A stretch of 10,533 nt of DNA, taken from assembly GCA_003457135.1 (NCBI GenBank), contig DMSQ01000077.1:1-10533 (forward strand), read 5' to 3'. This stretch comes from Prolixibacteraceae bacterium (GTDB taxonomy: Bacteria; Bacteroidota; Bacteroidia; Bacteroidales; Prolixibacteraceae). Below the pieces are notes generated by a model. That model made no database searches. It was not told where the DNA came from and worked only from the letters and a program-made list of their open reading frames with translations. Of the stretch, positions 1 to 6,901 are shown piece after piece. The position numbers and the translations under genes were made by a program. The stretch's first letter is position 1, and every line of letters begins with the position of its first letter.

Positions 1-139
1 GTAAGCCCCAGTCCTATTCTGAGACCATCTCTCCACCATGTTCGGTGATGATGTCTCTGAATTTTTTTACCGTTTCCTTTCCCAGAATATCAGATAAAAC
101 GGGAGTAATGATGAAAACGGTTTCATACTGGTTTTTCAT
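1..139 (-). CDS. rpsF: 30S ribosomal protein S6, 5' end, with an in-frame TAG at codon 42
   Basis: Reading leftward from ATG at 139-137, the protein begins MKNQYETVFIITPVLSD. This is the first beta strand of Bacteroidota S6, a small-subunit protein that binds 16S rRNA together with S18. The reading continues through KFRDIITEHGGEMVSE, then meets TAG (16-14), after which the frame resumes as DWGL, matching the family's (E/N)WGL segment. The TAG therefore replaces a single sense codon (GAG or AAG by one base change) and no reading-frame shift is needed. The gene runs off the window, so rpsR and rplI, which usually follow, are not visible. An alternative ATG at 146-144 is out of frame. Because S6 is nearly indispensable and other genes here use TAG as a normal stop, a base-call or assembly error is more likely than a true pseudogene. 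Identity is well supported; intactness is not. Confidence 0.8.
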
Positions 140-192
140 AAAACATCTGAATTAATTAAACATGAATAAATTAAACCTAATTTTAGGTCGCG

Positions 193-223
193 CAAAATTA
201 GAAATATTTCGCTATTATTCAAA
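193..223 (-). promoter_or_regulatory. Bacteroidota-type promoter of rpsF
   Basis: On the minus strand TTTG (223-220) is followed after 19 nt by TAATTTTG (200-193). This matches the sigma-ABfr consensus TTTG-N19/20-TAnnTTTG. Transcription would begin near 186, giving a leader of about 47 nt. A 6-bp inverted repeat ACCTAA/TTAGGT (175-188) lies at the expected start site. I do not see the S6:S18 leader motif in the short remaining leader. Confidence 0.7.
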
Positions 224-240
224 CAAGACCATGAAAAGAA

Positions 241-636
241 TTAGAATTCAGACATTAATTGTCTGGCTTCCTGTTGAAGAATGGCAGGCAGATGAATGCG
301 ACGACTGGCCAGGCTGGTAATCCATTTGCCAATATCATTGGTTTGCAGCGTGTAAAGCACTTCCCGTAAATCTTCGATTTGTTTTTCTGTAAGCAGTTCT
401 TCGCGAACATTTCGCAGTTCATCCAGCTCTTCATCGTCGAAATAAATAATTTGATCCTGATCAAAAACTGAACTGTCAAATTCGCAGATTTCATGCGCCC
501 CGCAACAATCAGATGCCACGGGCCGGGCTTTGTTCAGCGGTTCCGGTTCAGCCAATGTTTCCTGTTTTTTTTTCGAAAACCTGATCACGGCAAATACAAA
601 AACTGTTAAAAAGATAATTCCTATGAAATAATACAT
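241..636 (-). CDS. Small membrane-anchored protein with a conserved Cys motif, function unknown
   Basis: The protein has 131 residues. Residues 2-19 form one hydrophobic segment (YYFIGIIFLTVFVFAVI), followed by basic RFSKKK, which predicts an N-terminal membrane anchor with the rest in the cytoplasm. Then comes CCGAHEICEFD (about residues 44-54), with three cysteines and a histidine that could bind a metal or form a redox pair. An acidic patch with YFDDEELDELR follows, and then a helical tail with LYTLQTNDIGKWITSLASRRIHLP. I recall this layout (CCGAHE.CE, YYDDEELD, LYTLQ) from conserved Bacteroidota hypothetical proteins, but no function is known to me. It lies 101 nt upstream of rpsF on the same strand, yet rpsF has its own promoter. 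The start at 636 fits the membrane segment. Confidence 0.8.
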   Translation of the reverse strand: MYYFIGIIFLTVFVFAVIRFSKKKQETLAEPEPLNKARPVASDCCGAHEICEFDSSVFDQDQIIYFDDEELDELRNVREELLTEKQIEDLREVLYTLQTNDIGKWITSLASRRIHLPAILQQEARQLMSEF

Positions 637-641
637 GGGGG

Positions 642-649
642 CAAAAGTA
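642..649 (-). promoter_or_regulatory. Candidate -7 box giving an almost leaderless transcript
   Basis: The minus-strand TACTTTTG (649-642) matches TAnnTTTG. It ends only 5 nt before the ATG at 636, so transcription would begin at or within a few bases of the start codon. No TTTG is present at the ideal -33 distance (669-672 reads CATT), so support is moderate. Confidence 0.4.
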
Positions 650-728
650 TAAAATGAAACCTAATTACCATTTCTGTTCCTGATTTGTTCAAGTTTGATG
701 AATAATATTTAACCCTGTTGAACCACAT

Positions 729-758
729 TTTGTTGATTGGGATATTGTGCTATATTTG
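729..758 (+). promoter_or_regulatory. Bacteroidota-type promoter of the M64 peptidase gene
   Basis: TTTG (729-732), an 18-nt spacer and TATATTTG (751-758) match the -33/-7 consensus. The predicted start near 765 leaves a leader of about 60 nt before the ATG at 825. Confidence 0.6.
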
Positions 759-824
759 ATTTTCCTGAAATAGGATATCCGGTTCTTCAGATAATCCTGA
801 ACTTTTTTTTATAACACTGTGGCT

Positions 825-2096
825 ATGAAATACATGATCTGCCTTTTTTTTGTTATTTTCTTTTTTCAAACATCAAATGCCCAATTGCTAAAATATTTTG
901 AGGAGAAAACCTTACGGCTCGATTATTATCATTGCGGGAATGCCGCAGCGGAACAGTTTTTCTTTGACGAGTTAATTGAGGAACCGTTCTGGGCAGGATC
1001 GGAAACAAAACTGATTGATACCAACGGATACGGAAATCATTTTGTTGAGGTTCGTTTGGAAGATACAGGCGAACTGATTTTTTCACGGGGGTATAGCACC
1101 CTTTTTGACGAATGGAAAACCACACCGCAGGCACAAGCTACAGACTGCTGTTATCCTGAATCTGTAGTCATTCCTTTTCCCCGTAATAAAGTGGTGGTTT
1201 CCATCATTAGCCGGAACAAGCAAGGCGAATTCGGGAAAAAATTTGAATATTCAGTTGATCCCAAAAGCCATTTTATCAAAAAGGAACGCGAAAAACTTTC
1301 AGTTTTTGATGTGGTGAATTCAGGCCCTCCAGCTAAAAAAGTGGATGTGGTTTTGTTGCCTGAAGGATATACCATAGACCAACAGGAACTTTTTAAATCT
1401 GACTGCCAAAAGTTTGCAGAGGAGTTTTTCAGGTATGAACCTTATACTGAAAACAGGGATAAATTCAATATTCGTGGAGTTTGGGCCCCGTCAAAGGAGG
1501 AAGGGCCTGATATTCCCGGTGATCGCATCTGGAATGAAACCTGCCTGAATGCTTCGTATTACACTTTCGGCTCCGAACGCTACCTCATGGTGAACGATTT
1601 TCAGGGGATACGGGATATGGCAGGAAATGCTCCATACGATTATATCTATATTCTGGCTAATACCGCAAAATATGGTGGGGGCGCTATTTATAATTTCTAC
1701 GGTATAAGCGCTGCCCATCATATAAACGAAACCGGCAAGATTTATATTCACGAATTTGGTCATTTATTTGCCGGATTAGGCGACGAATACGTTGGTGGCG
1801 TCGAGTATTCTGAATTTTATCCAACCTCAGTTGAACCCTGGGAGCCGAACCTGACAACTCTGGTAAATTTTGATCAGAAATGGAAAAGTATATTACCCGA
1901 AGGAACTGTAATTCCAACTAATTCAACTCAGAAAAATCAGGAAAAACTAGGGGTTTATGAAGGTGGAGGTTATGTTTCGAAAGGAGTTTACCGTCCCGCT
2001 TTCAACTGTCTGATGAACAACCTTCACAACATTGATGTATTTTGTCCGGTTTGTAATAAGGCCATAAAGGGAATGATTGATTTTAATTGTAAATAG
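825..2096 (+). CDS. Secreted zinc metallopeptidase, M64 (IgA peptidase) family
   Basis: The protein has 423 residues counted from ATG 825. A GTG at 819 is in frame two codons earlier, but ATG 825 places a short basic start directly before the hydrophobic core of a signal peptide (MICLFFVIFFF) ending in SNA-Q. It is therefore probably exported to the periplasm or outside. There is no lipobox Cys. Residues about 20-145 resemble the beta-rich M64 N-terminal domain, and the rest is the peptidase domain. The active site is HEFGHLFAGLGDEY at residues 309-322: H309 and H313 bind zinc, E310 is catalytic, and the D320/E321 pair belongs to the family's extended motif. The C-terminal CLMNN and FCPVC motifs are also typical and may form disulfides. 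In gut Bacteroidota such enzymes are called IgA peptidase M64, but substrate cannot be inferred here. It stands alone, with its own promoter. No hairpin terminator is visible before the convergent pseudogene 7 nt downstream. Confidence 0.92.
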   Translation: MKYMICLFFVIFFFQTSNAQLLKYFEEKTLRLDYYHCGNAAAEQFFFDELIEEPFWAGSETKLIDTNGYGNHFVEVRLEDTGELIFSRGYSTLFDEWKTTPQAQATDCCYPESVVIPFPRNKVVVSIISRNKQGEFGKKFEYSVDPKSHFIKKEREKLSVFDVVNSGPPAKKVDVVLLPEGYTIDQQELFKSDCQKFAEEFFRYEPYTENRDKFNIRGVWAPSKEEGPDIPGDRIWNETCLNASYYTFGSERYLMVNDFQGIRDMAGNAPYDYIYILANTAKYGGGAIYNFYGISAAHHINETGKIYIHEFGHLFAGLGDEYVGGVEYSEFYPTSVEPWEPNLTTLVNFDQKWKSILPEGTVIPTNSTQKNQEKLGVYEGGGYVSKGVYRPAFNCLMNNLHNIDVFCPVCNKAIKGMIDFNCK

Positions 2097-2103
2097 GTTC
2101 GGA

Positions 2104-2396
2104 TTATTTCAATGCGTTGTTTTTCTGTTTTTGAAGCAATTCAATGATTTTATCCAGTTTTTCCACTTCAATTGTCTTCAGCAATATTGCTAAGGCTTCA
2201 ATTTCATGTTTTGCATCTATATTGGTTTTGTAATCCTCTTCTGCATGCATTCTGTCTCTTTTCAGAGTATTACTAAAATTGTCTGAAGGATAATGAATCT
2301 CCAGGATCCCATACCTTTTGCTACCCGATCAGCTACGCGGCCACCAAAGCCCAGGGTTTCGTGGCGTTTTTGATGTCAGGATTTTTGATTTCCCAT
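2104..2396 (-). pseudogene. DUF1003 family membrane protein, decayed (nonsense, internal deletion, frameshift)
   Basis: Reading from ATG (2396-2394) gives MGNQKS, a TGA at 2378-2376, and then in the same frame HQKRHETLG and GFGGRVADRVAKGMGSWRF, followed by IILQTILVIL. This is the DUF1003 N-terminal signature leading into the first transmembrane helix, and it ends at TGA 2264-2262. From there a different frame carries the family's C-terminal helix, KRDRMHAEEDYKTNIDAK, followed by HEIEALAILLKTIEVEKLDKI, to TAA at 2106-2104. The family's central part is missing: the rest of helix 1, the WDPYPFILLNL-like loop, helix 2 and the SQNR motif, which I estimate at about 60 residues. A deletion apparently joined the two ends out of frame. 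The start lies 12 nt after the stop of the upstream exported gene, so it was probably the second gene of that operon. A separate 47-codon reading from the internal ATG is only the leftover tail. Confidence 0.78.
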
Positions 2397-2407
2397 AATT
2401 TATTGGA

Positions 2408-2926
2408 TTATTTATAAAATTTACTGAGCCAGTCCAGGCCTATTTGTGCAACTTCCAAATCCTGCTCACCGCTTCCTCCAGAAAAAACGGCCAGCAGATA
2501 ACCGGAGTCAACTTTTTTAATCAAACCGCCTTTATAACCAAGTTCCCCATTGTAGATTTCACGGATTTTGCTCCCGCTGTCACGATGGGTATCTGCCATT
2601 TCCGAGGCTTTGGTATAGGCAATTCCAAGAAGGTTGGCCTTACCACTGGTTAAATTTCCAACTACTTTCATTTTCGAAATCCAGGTTTCGGTTACATCGC
2701 CTGGCAAATAGGCAACAATGGCAACTCCTTTTATGGATATTTTCTGTGCGGCCTGTTCAATTATAGCTAAACATTGATCAGCTTGTTTGACGAAAATTTT
2801 CTGGTCGGTTTTTGTGTCTGCCTGCTTCGTTTTAAGATCATTAACCGTTGAAAGATAATTTTTGGCCTCAATGGAAGGATAAAAGCAGATCAAAACGAGG
2901 ATGAAGAGTAACAAGTTTCTTTTCAT
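2408..2926 (-). CDS. Exported GlcG/HbpS-like (DUF336 / haem-degrading domain) protein
   Basis: The protein has 172 residues. Residues 1-21 form a signal peptide (MKRN, hydrophobic LLLFILVLICF, cleavage after SIEA), so the mature protein is likely periplasmic. The body shows the HbpS/GlcG layout: an N-terminal helix with QCLAIIEQAAQKISIKGVAIVAYL, a central segment KANLLGIAYTKASEMADT where the family has its helix of Ala/Lys residues, then GGLIKKVDSGYLLAVFSGGSGEQDLEVAQIG. That last part matches the family's GG-(I/V)-hydrophobic strand-SGGSGEQDE.VA signature. HbpS of Streptomyces binds haem, whereas GlcG itself has no established role, so substrate is unknown here. C15 is in the signal peptide's hydrophobic core and does not fit a lipobox. 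The decayed DUF1003 gene follows at 12 nt. No convincing promoter was found in 2927-2990. Confidence 0.7.
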   Translation of the reverse strand: MKRNLLLFILVLICFYPSIEAKNYLSTVNDLKTKQADTKTDQKIFVKQADQCLAIIEQAAQKISIKGVAIVAYLPGDVTETWISKMKVVGNLTSGKANLLGIAYTKASEMADTHRDSGSKIREIYNGELGYKGGLIKKVDSGYLLAVFSGGSGEQDLEVAQIGLDWLSKFYK

Positions 2927-2996
2927 TTGGATAGTTTTATTAAAGTGCTAATATAAAGTTTCCGGCAACTAAATCCATCAAAATGAGACAAAAATC

Positions 2997-3008
2997 ATGT
3001 GATCACAT
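2997..3008. promoter_or_regulatory. 12-bp perfect palindrome between divergent genes
   Basis: ATGTGATCACAT is its own reverse complement. It lies 34 nt upstream of the -7 box of the ETF operon and 70 nt upstream of the divergent exported-protein gene, so it could be an operator for either. The half sites TGTGA/TCACA recall CRP, but they abut with no 6-nt spacer, so it is not a CRP consensus site. The regulator is unknown. Confidence 0.3.
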
Positions 3009-3018
3009 TGTTGTTTTA

Positions 3019-3050
3019 TTGGTCATACTGAGTACAATTTTGTATGTTTG
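3019..3050 (+). promoter_or_regulatory. Promoter of the ETF-QO / EtfBA operon
   Basis: TATGTTTG (3043-3050) fits TAnnTTTG, and TTG (3019-3021) lies 21 nt upstream as a slightly distant -33 element. The start near 3056 gives a leader of about 75 nt, with no riboswitch-like structure that I can recognise. The following gene has an unusually strong Shine-Dalgarno for this phylum, GGAGGG at 3121-3126, 6 nt before the ATG at 3133. Confidence 0.55.
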
Positions 3051-3132
3051 CAGCATTTTCAAAACTATTACTGTATTTTATTGAATATATCAATTTTTAG
3101 AACTCAACAAAACAATTACGGGAGGGTATAAA

Positions 3133-4788
3133 ATGAATAATGATACTGTATCAACAGATGTATTAATAATCGGAGGTGGGCCTTCCGGCTTAGCTACGGC
3201 TATCCATTTGGCTGATACTTTAAAACAAAAAGGTCGGAACCAGCGGATTTTACTTATCGAAAAAGGCAGTTCAATCGGAAGCCATATTATTTCGGGCGCA
3301 GTGATTAAGCCTGATGTATTTAAGGAATTATTGCCTGAAGTTGATATTTCAGAAATACCTTTCAACGCCAAAGTAGTTAAGGACAGTACTGTTTTTCTTA
3401 CAAAAAATGGTTCCATAATCCAACCGTTTCATATTCCTTATATGAATAATATAGGCAATTATACGGCTTCGTTGGGTCAGATTTGCAAATATTTAGCTGT
3501 AAAAGCCCAGGAAAAGGGCGTTGAGATTTATACCGGTTTTGCTGTAGATGAAATTTTATACCAGGATGGAAAAGTCATTGGAGCAAAAACAAAAGATACC
3601 GGCATTGATCATCACGGGCATCAGTTGGATAATTTTCAGCCAGGAACCCGTGTCGAAGCAAAAATTACCATTTTTGCCGAAGGAACCCGGGGCAGTCTGG
3701 CCAAAATGCTGATTCATAAATTCAACCTTGCCAAGGAAAGCAACGAACAGATGTACTCTCTTGGTTGTAAGGAATTGTGGTCGGTTCCACAAGGTAATAT
3801 TGCTCCCGGTGAGATTTATCATACCATGGGTTATCCGCTCGACAATAACGAATTTGGTGGTGGCTTTATTTATGGACTGAACGATAATAAAGTAGCAGTC
3901 GGCCTCGTGGTTGGACTTGATTATAAAGATCCTTCATTCGATACGCACGATGCCATGCAGGTTTGGAAAACAACTTCTCTGGTCTCAAAAATCCTGAAAG
4001 GCGGAAAATTGGTCGAATACGGCGCCAAAACACTGCCCGAAGGTGGATATTACGCCATTCCAAAATTATATGTTGACCAAGCATTGATTGTTGGCGACAG
4101 TGCCGGATTCCTTACTATGCCTGCCTTAAAAGGTGTTCATTTAGCCATCAAATCCGGTATGCTTGCCGCTCAAACGGCAGCCAATGCCCTGATCAGTAAT
4201 GATACTTCAGAAAAAAGTCTGGCACAATACGAAACGTTGATAAAAAACAGCACCATCCATAAAGAAATGTATCCCGTGCGCAATTTCAGGCAAGGTTTTG
4301 CAAAAGGACTGATTGCCGGTGGATTCAATTTTGGAACTCAACTGATAACCGGTGGGGCAGGTTTCTCCGGAAGATTGAGAGCTCATGCCGATCATCTGAC
4401 AACCTCAAAACTTGGCGAACTCAAAAAGAAACCTTTCAAAGAACGGTTCAATGGCCAACTGGAATTCGATAAAGTGCTGACTTTCGATAAAGCTACGGAT
4501 ATCTATCATTCAGGAGTATATCACGATGAACAACAGGTTGTACACCTCCATATTCACGATCAGGAGAAATTTAATGCCATTAACATTGAAGAATACGGGG
4601 CTCCCGAGCAGTTCTTTTGTTCGTCGGAAGTTTATGAACTTCATGTCAACAAAGAGGGTAAAAAAGAGCTTCGGATTCATGCTGAAAATTGCATGCACTG
4701 CAAAACCTGCGACATAAAAAGTCCTGGAGAACGGATTACCTGGGTGGTACCCAATGGCGGCAATGGCCCGGATTTTCAAAATATGTAA
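3133..4788 (+). CDS. Electron transfer flavoprotein:quinone oxidoreductase (ETF-QO, FixC-FixX fused)
   Basis: The 551-residue flavo-iron-sulfur protein accepts electrons from reduced ETF and passes them to the membrane quinone pool. The N-terminus has the Rossmann FAD motif GGGPSG (G14, G16, G19), with the ribose-binding E near IEKGSSIGSHIISGAV, which is a family hallmark. The middle has EIYHTMGYPLDNNEFGGGFIYG and the second FAD contact VGDSAGFLTMPALKGVHLAI. Its C-terminal ferredoxin-like part has four Cys for one 4Fe-4S cluster (C496, C520, C523, C526 in CMHCKTCDIKSPGERITWVVP). Length agrees with bacterial ETF-QO and corresponds to separate FixC plus FixX. There is no signal peptide, and attachment to the inner face of the cytoplasmic membrane is expected. 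It lies 21 nt upstream of EtfBA, clearly in one operon, which pairs the carrier with its oxidase. Confidence 0.95.
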   Translation: MNNDTVSTDVLIIGGGPSGLATAIHLADTLKQKGRNQRILLIEKGSSIGSHIISGAVIKPDVFKELLPEVDISEIPFNAKVVKDSTVFLTKNGSIIQPFHIPYMNNIGNYTASLGQICKYLAVKAQEKGVEIYTGFAVDEILYQDGKVIGAKTKDTGIDHHGHQLDNFQPGTRVEAKITIFAEGTRGSLAKMLIHKFNLAKESNEQMYSLGCKELWSVPQGNIAPGEIYHTMGYPLDNNEFGGGFIYGLNDNKVAVGLVVGLDYKDPSFDTHDAMQVWKTTSLVSKILKGGKLVEYGAKTLPEGGYYAIPKLYVDQALIVGDSAGFLTMPALKGVHLAIKSGMLAAQTAANALISNDTSEKSLAQYETLIKNSTIHKEMYPVRNFRQGFAKGLIAGGFNFGTQLITGGAGFSGRLRAHADHLTTSKLGELKKKPFKERFNGQLEFDKVLTFDKATDIYHSGVYHDEQQVVHLHIHDQEKFNAINIEEYGAPEQFFCSSEVYELHVNKEGKKELRIHAENCMHCKTCDIKSPGERITWVVPNGGNGPDFQNM

Positions 4789-4809
4789 CAATTAAAAGAG
4801 AAAACAACA

Positions 4810-6756
4810 ATGGCTTTAACGATAATAACTTTAATCAAACAAGTTCCGGTGCCCAGCGAAATGCGAATGGGTGAAGACGGGCTGATGGACCGGACCAAGG
4901 CAAAATCAATCATAAATATCGACTGCACATTCGGACTGGAAGCAGGCTTACAGCTAAAGAAACAAAATCCTGATGCAAAATTGATTGTTTGCTCCATGGG
5001 ACCAGGTTCGTTTGAAACGGCCCTTCGTACGGCTATTTCGATGGGTTACGACGAAGCTTACCTCTTATCGGACCGGAAGCTTGGGGGCAGCGATACTTAT
5101 GCAACAGGTTTGGCTATCTCGACTATGCTGAAGCACCTGGGTTTTACCAAAGCCTCGAATGAACCTTACATTATTTTAGCCGGTCGCCAAACCAGCGATG
5201 GCGATACCGCACACGTTCCATCGCAGGTTGCCGAGGCCATCGGAATTCCGCAAGCTACTTTTGTGGAGAGTGTAAAAGCCGATGGTTCGGGCAATGTGAT
5301 TGCAAAACGAATCATTGAAGGTGGGTACCAGATGATGAAATTACCGATGCCTTGCGTAATTTCGTTAACTCCAACAGGTATTCCGCCACGCAAACCATCG
5401 TTAAGCGGAGCCATCAAGGCCCGAAACCTGAAAATTACCACTTTTGGGATTGATGATATTGGCCTTGGAACAGAGAAAATCGGGATCAGCGGTTCTCCAA
5501 CTATTGTGGCAAAGGTGGTGAATATGGTCAGCGAACGTCCGCCAATCACCATGTCTGAAGGTCATAACGAAACAGCATTAGTTGACAGTTTAATAGCCAA
5601 CCTGAAAAAAGGGGGAAATGTACTGGAGAAGAAGGAGGCTATCGCAAAAAAAGATACCGAACGTCCCGATTTTCCTGAAAAGGATTTCCGGGATGGGGCA
5701 AGAGGAATCCTGACCTGGGCTGAGATTACCAATGGCCATGTTTCCCGTCCTTCGCTTGAGTTGTTAACTCCGGCCCGACATCTTGCCAATCAGTTGGGCA
5801 ACGATACCAAAGTAATGACTTTAATTATCGGTAAAAACGTTCAGCCATTGGCCCAAATCCTGATCGAACATGGATCGGATGAGGTAATTCTGGTTGAGAA
5901 TGAAAAGCTTGAAGAGTATTTGGTGCTTCCGTTCTCGTCCATTTTTGAGCAGGTTATTAAAGTCAGGAAACCTGAAATTGCGCTTTTTGCTGCAACTACT
6001 TCAGGACGTGAACTTGCTCCACGGATCGGTATGAAAACCGATAGCGGTGTAACTGCAGATTGTACCGGACTTGAAATTGGTGAATATGTGAATAAAAAGG
6101 AAAAAGTAATTTATACGCCAATTCTTGAGTCGCGTCGCCCTACTTATGGTGAAAGCAAACTGGCTACCATTCTCGGTTTTGTTTGTCCCCAGGTTTCTAC
6201 CGCACGTGCCGGTACTTTCGAAGTTCCCAAACGGGTTGAAGGAAAACAGGGAATTGTCTCCAGTTTCACTCCGGTACTGAACACAAAGGATTTTGTAGTT
6301 GAAATATTGAATACTGTGCGGGGCGGGGGAGGGTTGCAGAATCTTTTCGAGGCCGAAATCATTATTTCGGGAGGACGAGGTACCACTAACGATAGCTTAG
6401 GATTGATAAAAGCGCTTGCCGAAGCATTAAAAGCTCAGGGCGTGAATGCTGAATGGTCATGCAGTCGTCCGGTAGTGGATGAAGGTGTTACCGAGTATGC
6501 ACGCCAGGTCGGACAAACCGGTAAAACTGTTCGTCCAAAAGTTTATGTTGCCGTTGGTATTTCAGGGGCCATTCAACACATTGCCGGTATGAAAGAAGCC
6601 GAAAAAGTTATTGCCATTAACCACAATCCTAAAGCAAACATCTTCCACAATGCAGATTTTGGTATTTGCGGCGAGTATCAGGATATTTTACCTGAATTGA
6701 TCGAAAGGGTTAAAGCCGGTTTTACCTTCGGGATTGAGCCAAAAAAGGCACTTTAG
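4810..6756 (+). CDS. Fused electron transfer flavoprotein, EtfB-EtfA in one chain
   Basis: This 648-residue protein joins both ETF subunits. Residues 1 to about 265 are EtfB (ALTIITLIKQVPVPSE at the start, GRQTSDGDTA at 125-134). Residues 266-296 are a charged Lys/Glu/Asp linker, and 297-648 are EtfA (ARGILTWAEITNG onward). The EtfA FAD domain shows SGGRG (520-524), VGQTG (567-571) and AVGISGAIQH (581-590). There is no frameshift at the joint, so this is a true fusion. The product shuttles electrons from acyl-CoA-type flavin dehydrogenases to the ETF-QO encoded directly upstream. The DGDTA loop in the EtfB part is the form found in bifurcating ETFs rather than the DDDxNQT form of mitochondrial-type EtfB, so the protein may bind NADH and a second FAD; that is inference. 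No acyl-CoA dehydrogenase gene follows, because terminators begin 24 nt after the stop. Confidence 0.95.
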   Translation: MALTIITLIKQVPVPSEMRMGEDGLMDRTKAKSIINIDCTFGLEAGLQLKKQNPDAKLIVCSMGPGSFETALRTAISMGYDEAYLLSDRKLGGSDTYATGLAISTMLKHLGFTKASNEPYIILAGRQTSDGDTAHVPSQVAEAIGIPQATFVESVKADGSGNVIAKRIIEGGYQMMKLPMPCVISLTPTGIPPRKPSLSGAIKARNLKITTFGIDDIGLGTEKIGISGSPTIVAKVVNMVSERPPITMSEGHNETALVDSLIANLKKGGNVLEKKEAIAKKDTERPDFPEKDFRDGARGILTWAEITNGHVSRPSLELLTPARHLANQLGNDTKVMTLIIGKNVQPLAQILIEHGSDEVILVENEKLEEYLVLPFSSIFEQVIKVRKPEIALFAATTSGRELAPRIGMKTDSGVTADCTGLEIGEYVNKKEKVIYTPILESRRPTYGESKLATILGFVCPQVSTARAGTFEVPKRVEGKQGIVSSFTPVLNTKDFVVEILNTVRGGGGLQNLFEAEIIISGGRGTTNDSLGLIKALAEALKAQGVNAEWSCSRPVVDEGVTEYARQVGQTGKTVRPKVYVAVGISGAIQHIAGMKEAEKVIAINHNPKANIFHNADFGICGEYQDILPELIERVKAGFTFGIEPKKAL

Positions 6757-6779
6757 AAAAAGAGTTTCGGTTAGAATAT

Positions 6780-6830
6780 AATTCGGGCATGCACAAGTAT
6801 TTGGTACTTACGCATGTCCGAATTCTTTTT
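6780..6830 (+). terminator. Rho-independent terminator of the ETF operon
   Basis: AATTCGGGCATGC (6780-6792) pairs with GCATGTCCGAATT (6812-6824) over 13 positions with one G-U. The inner AAGTA/TACTT can extend the helix, and TTTTT (6826-6830) follows. It lies 24 nt after the EtfBA stop. Confidence 0.85.
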
Positions 6831-6879
6831 CCTGTTTTCTCATTTAACAAAAAAGCTCTTGCCAACCGGTTTTGCTGAA

Positions 6880-6895
6880 TCTGCCAACTGGCAGA
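6880..6895. repeat. Short hairpin TCTGCCA-AC-TGGCAGA
   Basis: A perfect 7-bp inverted repeat with only two bases between the arms, lying between the two terminators. It has no T-tract. It could be a protein-binding palindrome or a DNA cruciform rather than an RNA hairpin, and its role is unknown. Confidence 0.4.
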
Positions 6896-6901
6896 TATAG
6901 A

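Noticed and set aside
175..188. S6:S18 autoregulatory leader upstream of rpsF
   Set aside because: Only a 6-bp inverted repeat at the presumed transcription start is visible; the paired CCG-bearing motif was not found.
819..824. GTG start two codons before the ATG of the M64 peptidase
   Set aside because: ATG at 825 gives a normal signal peptide beginning MKYM, and GTG adds nothing in conserved sequence.
2104..2247. Small separate 47-residue gene on the minus strand (from the ATG in DRMHAEED)
   Set aside because: It is the C-terminal helix of DUF1003, continuous with the decayed gene, without its own promoter.
2998..3007. CRP/FNR binding site TGTGA/TCACA
   Set aside because: The half sites are directly adjacent, without the 6-nt (CRP) or 4-nt (FNR) spacer those regulators require.
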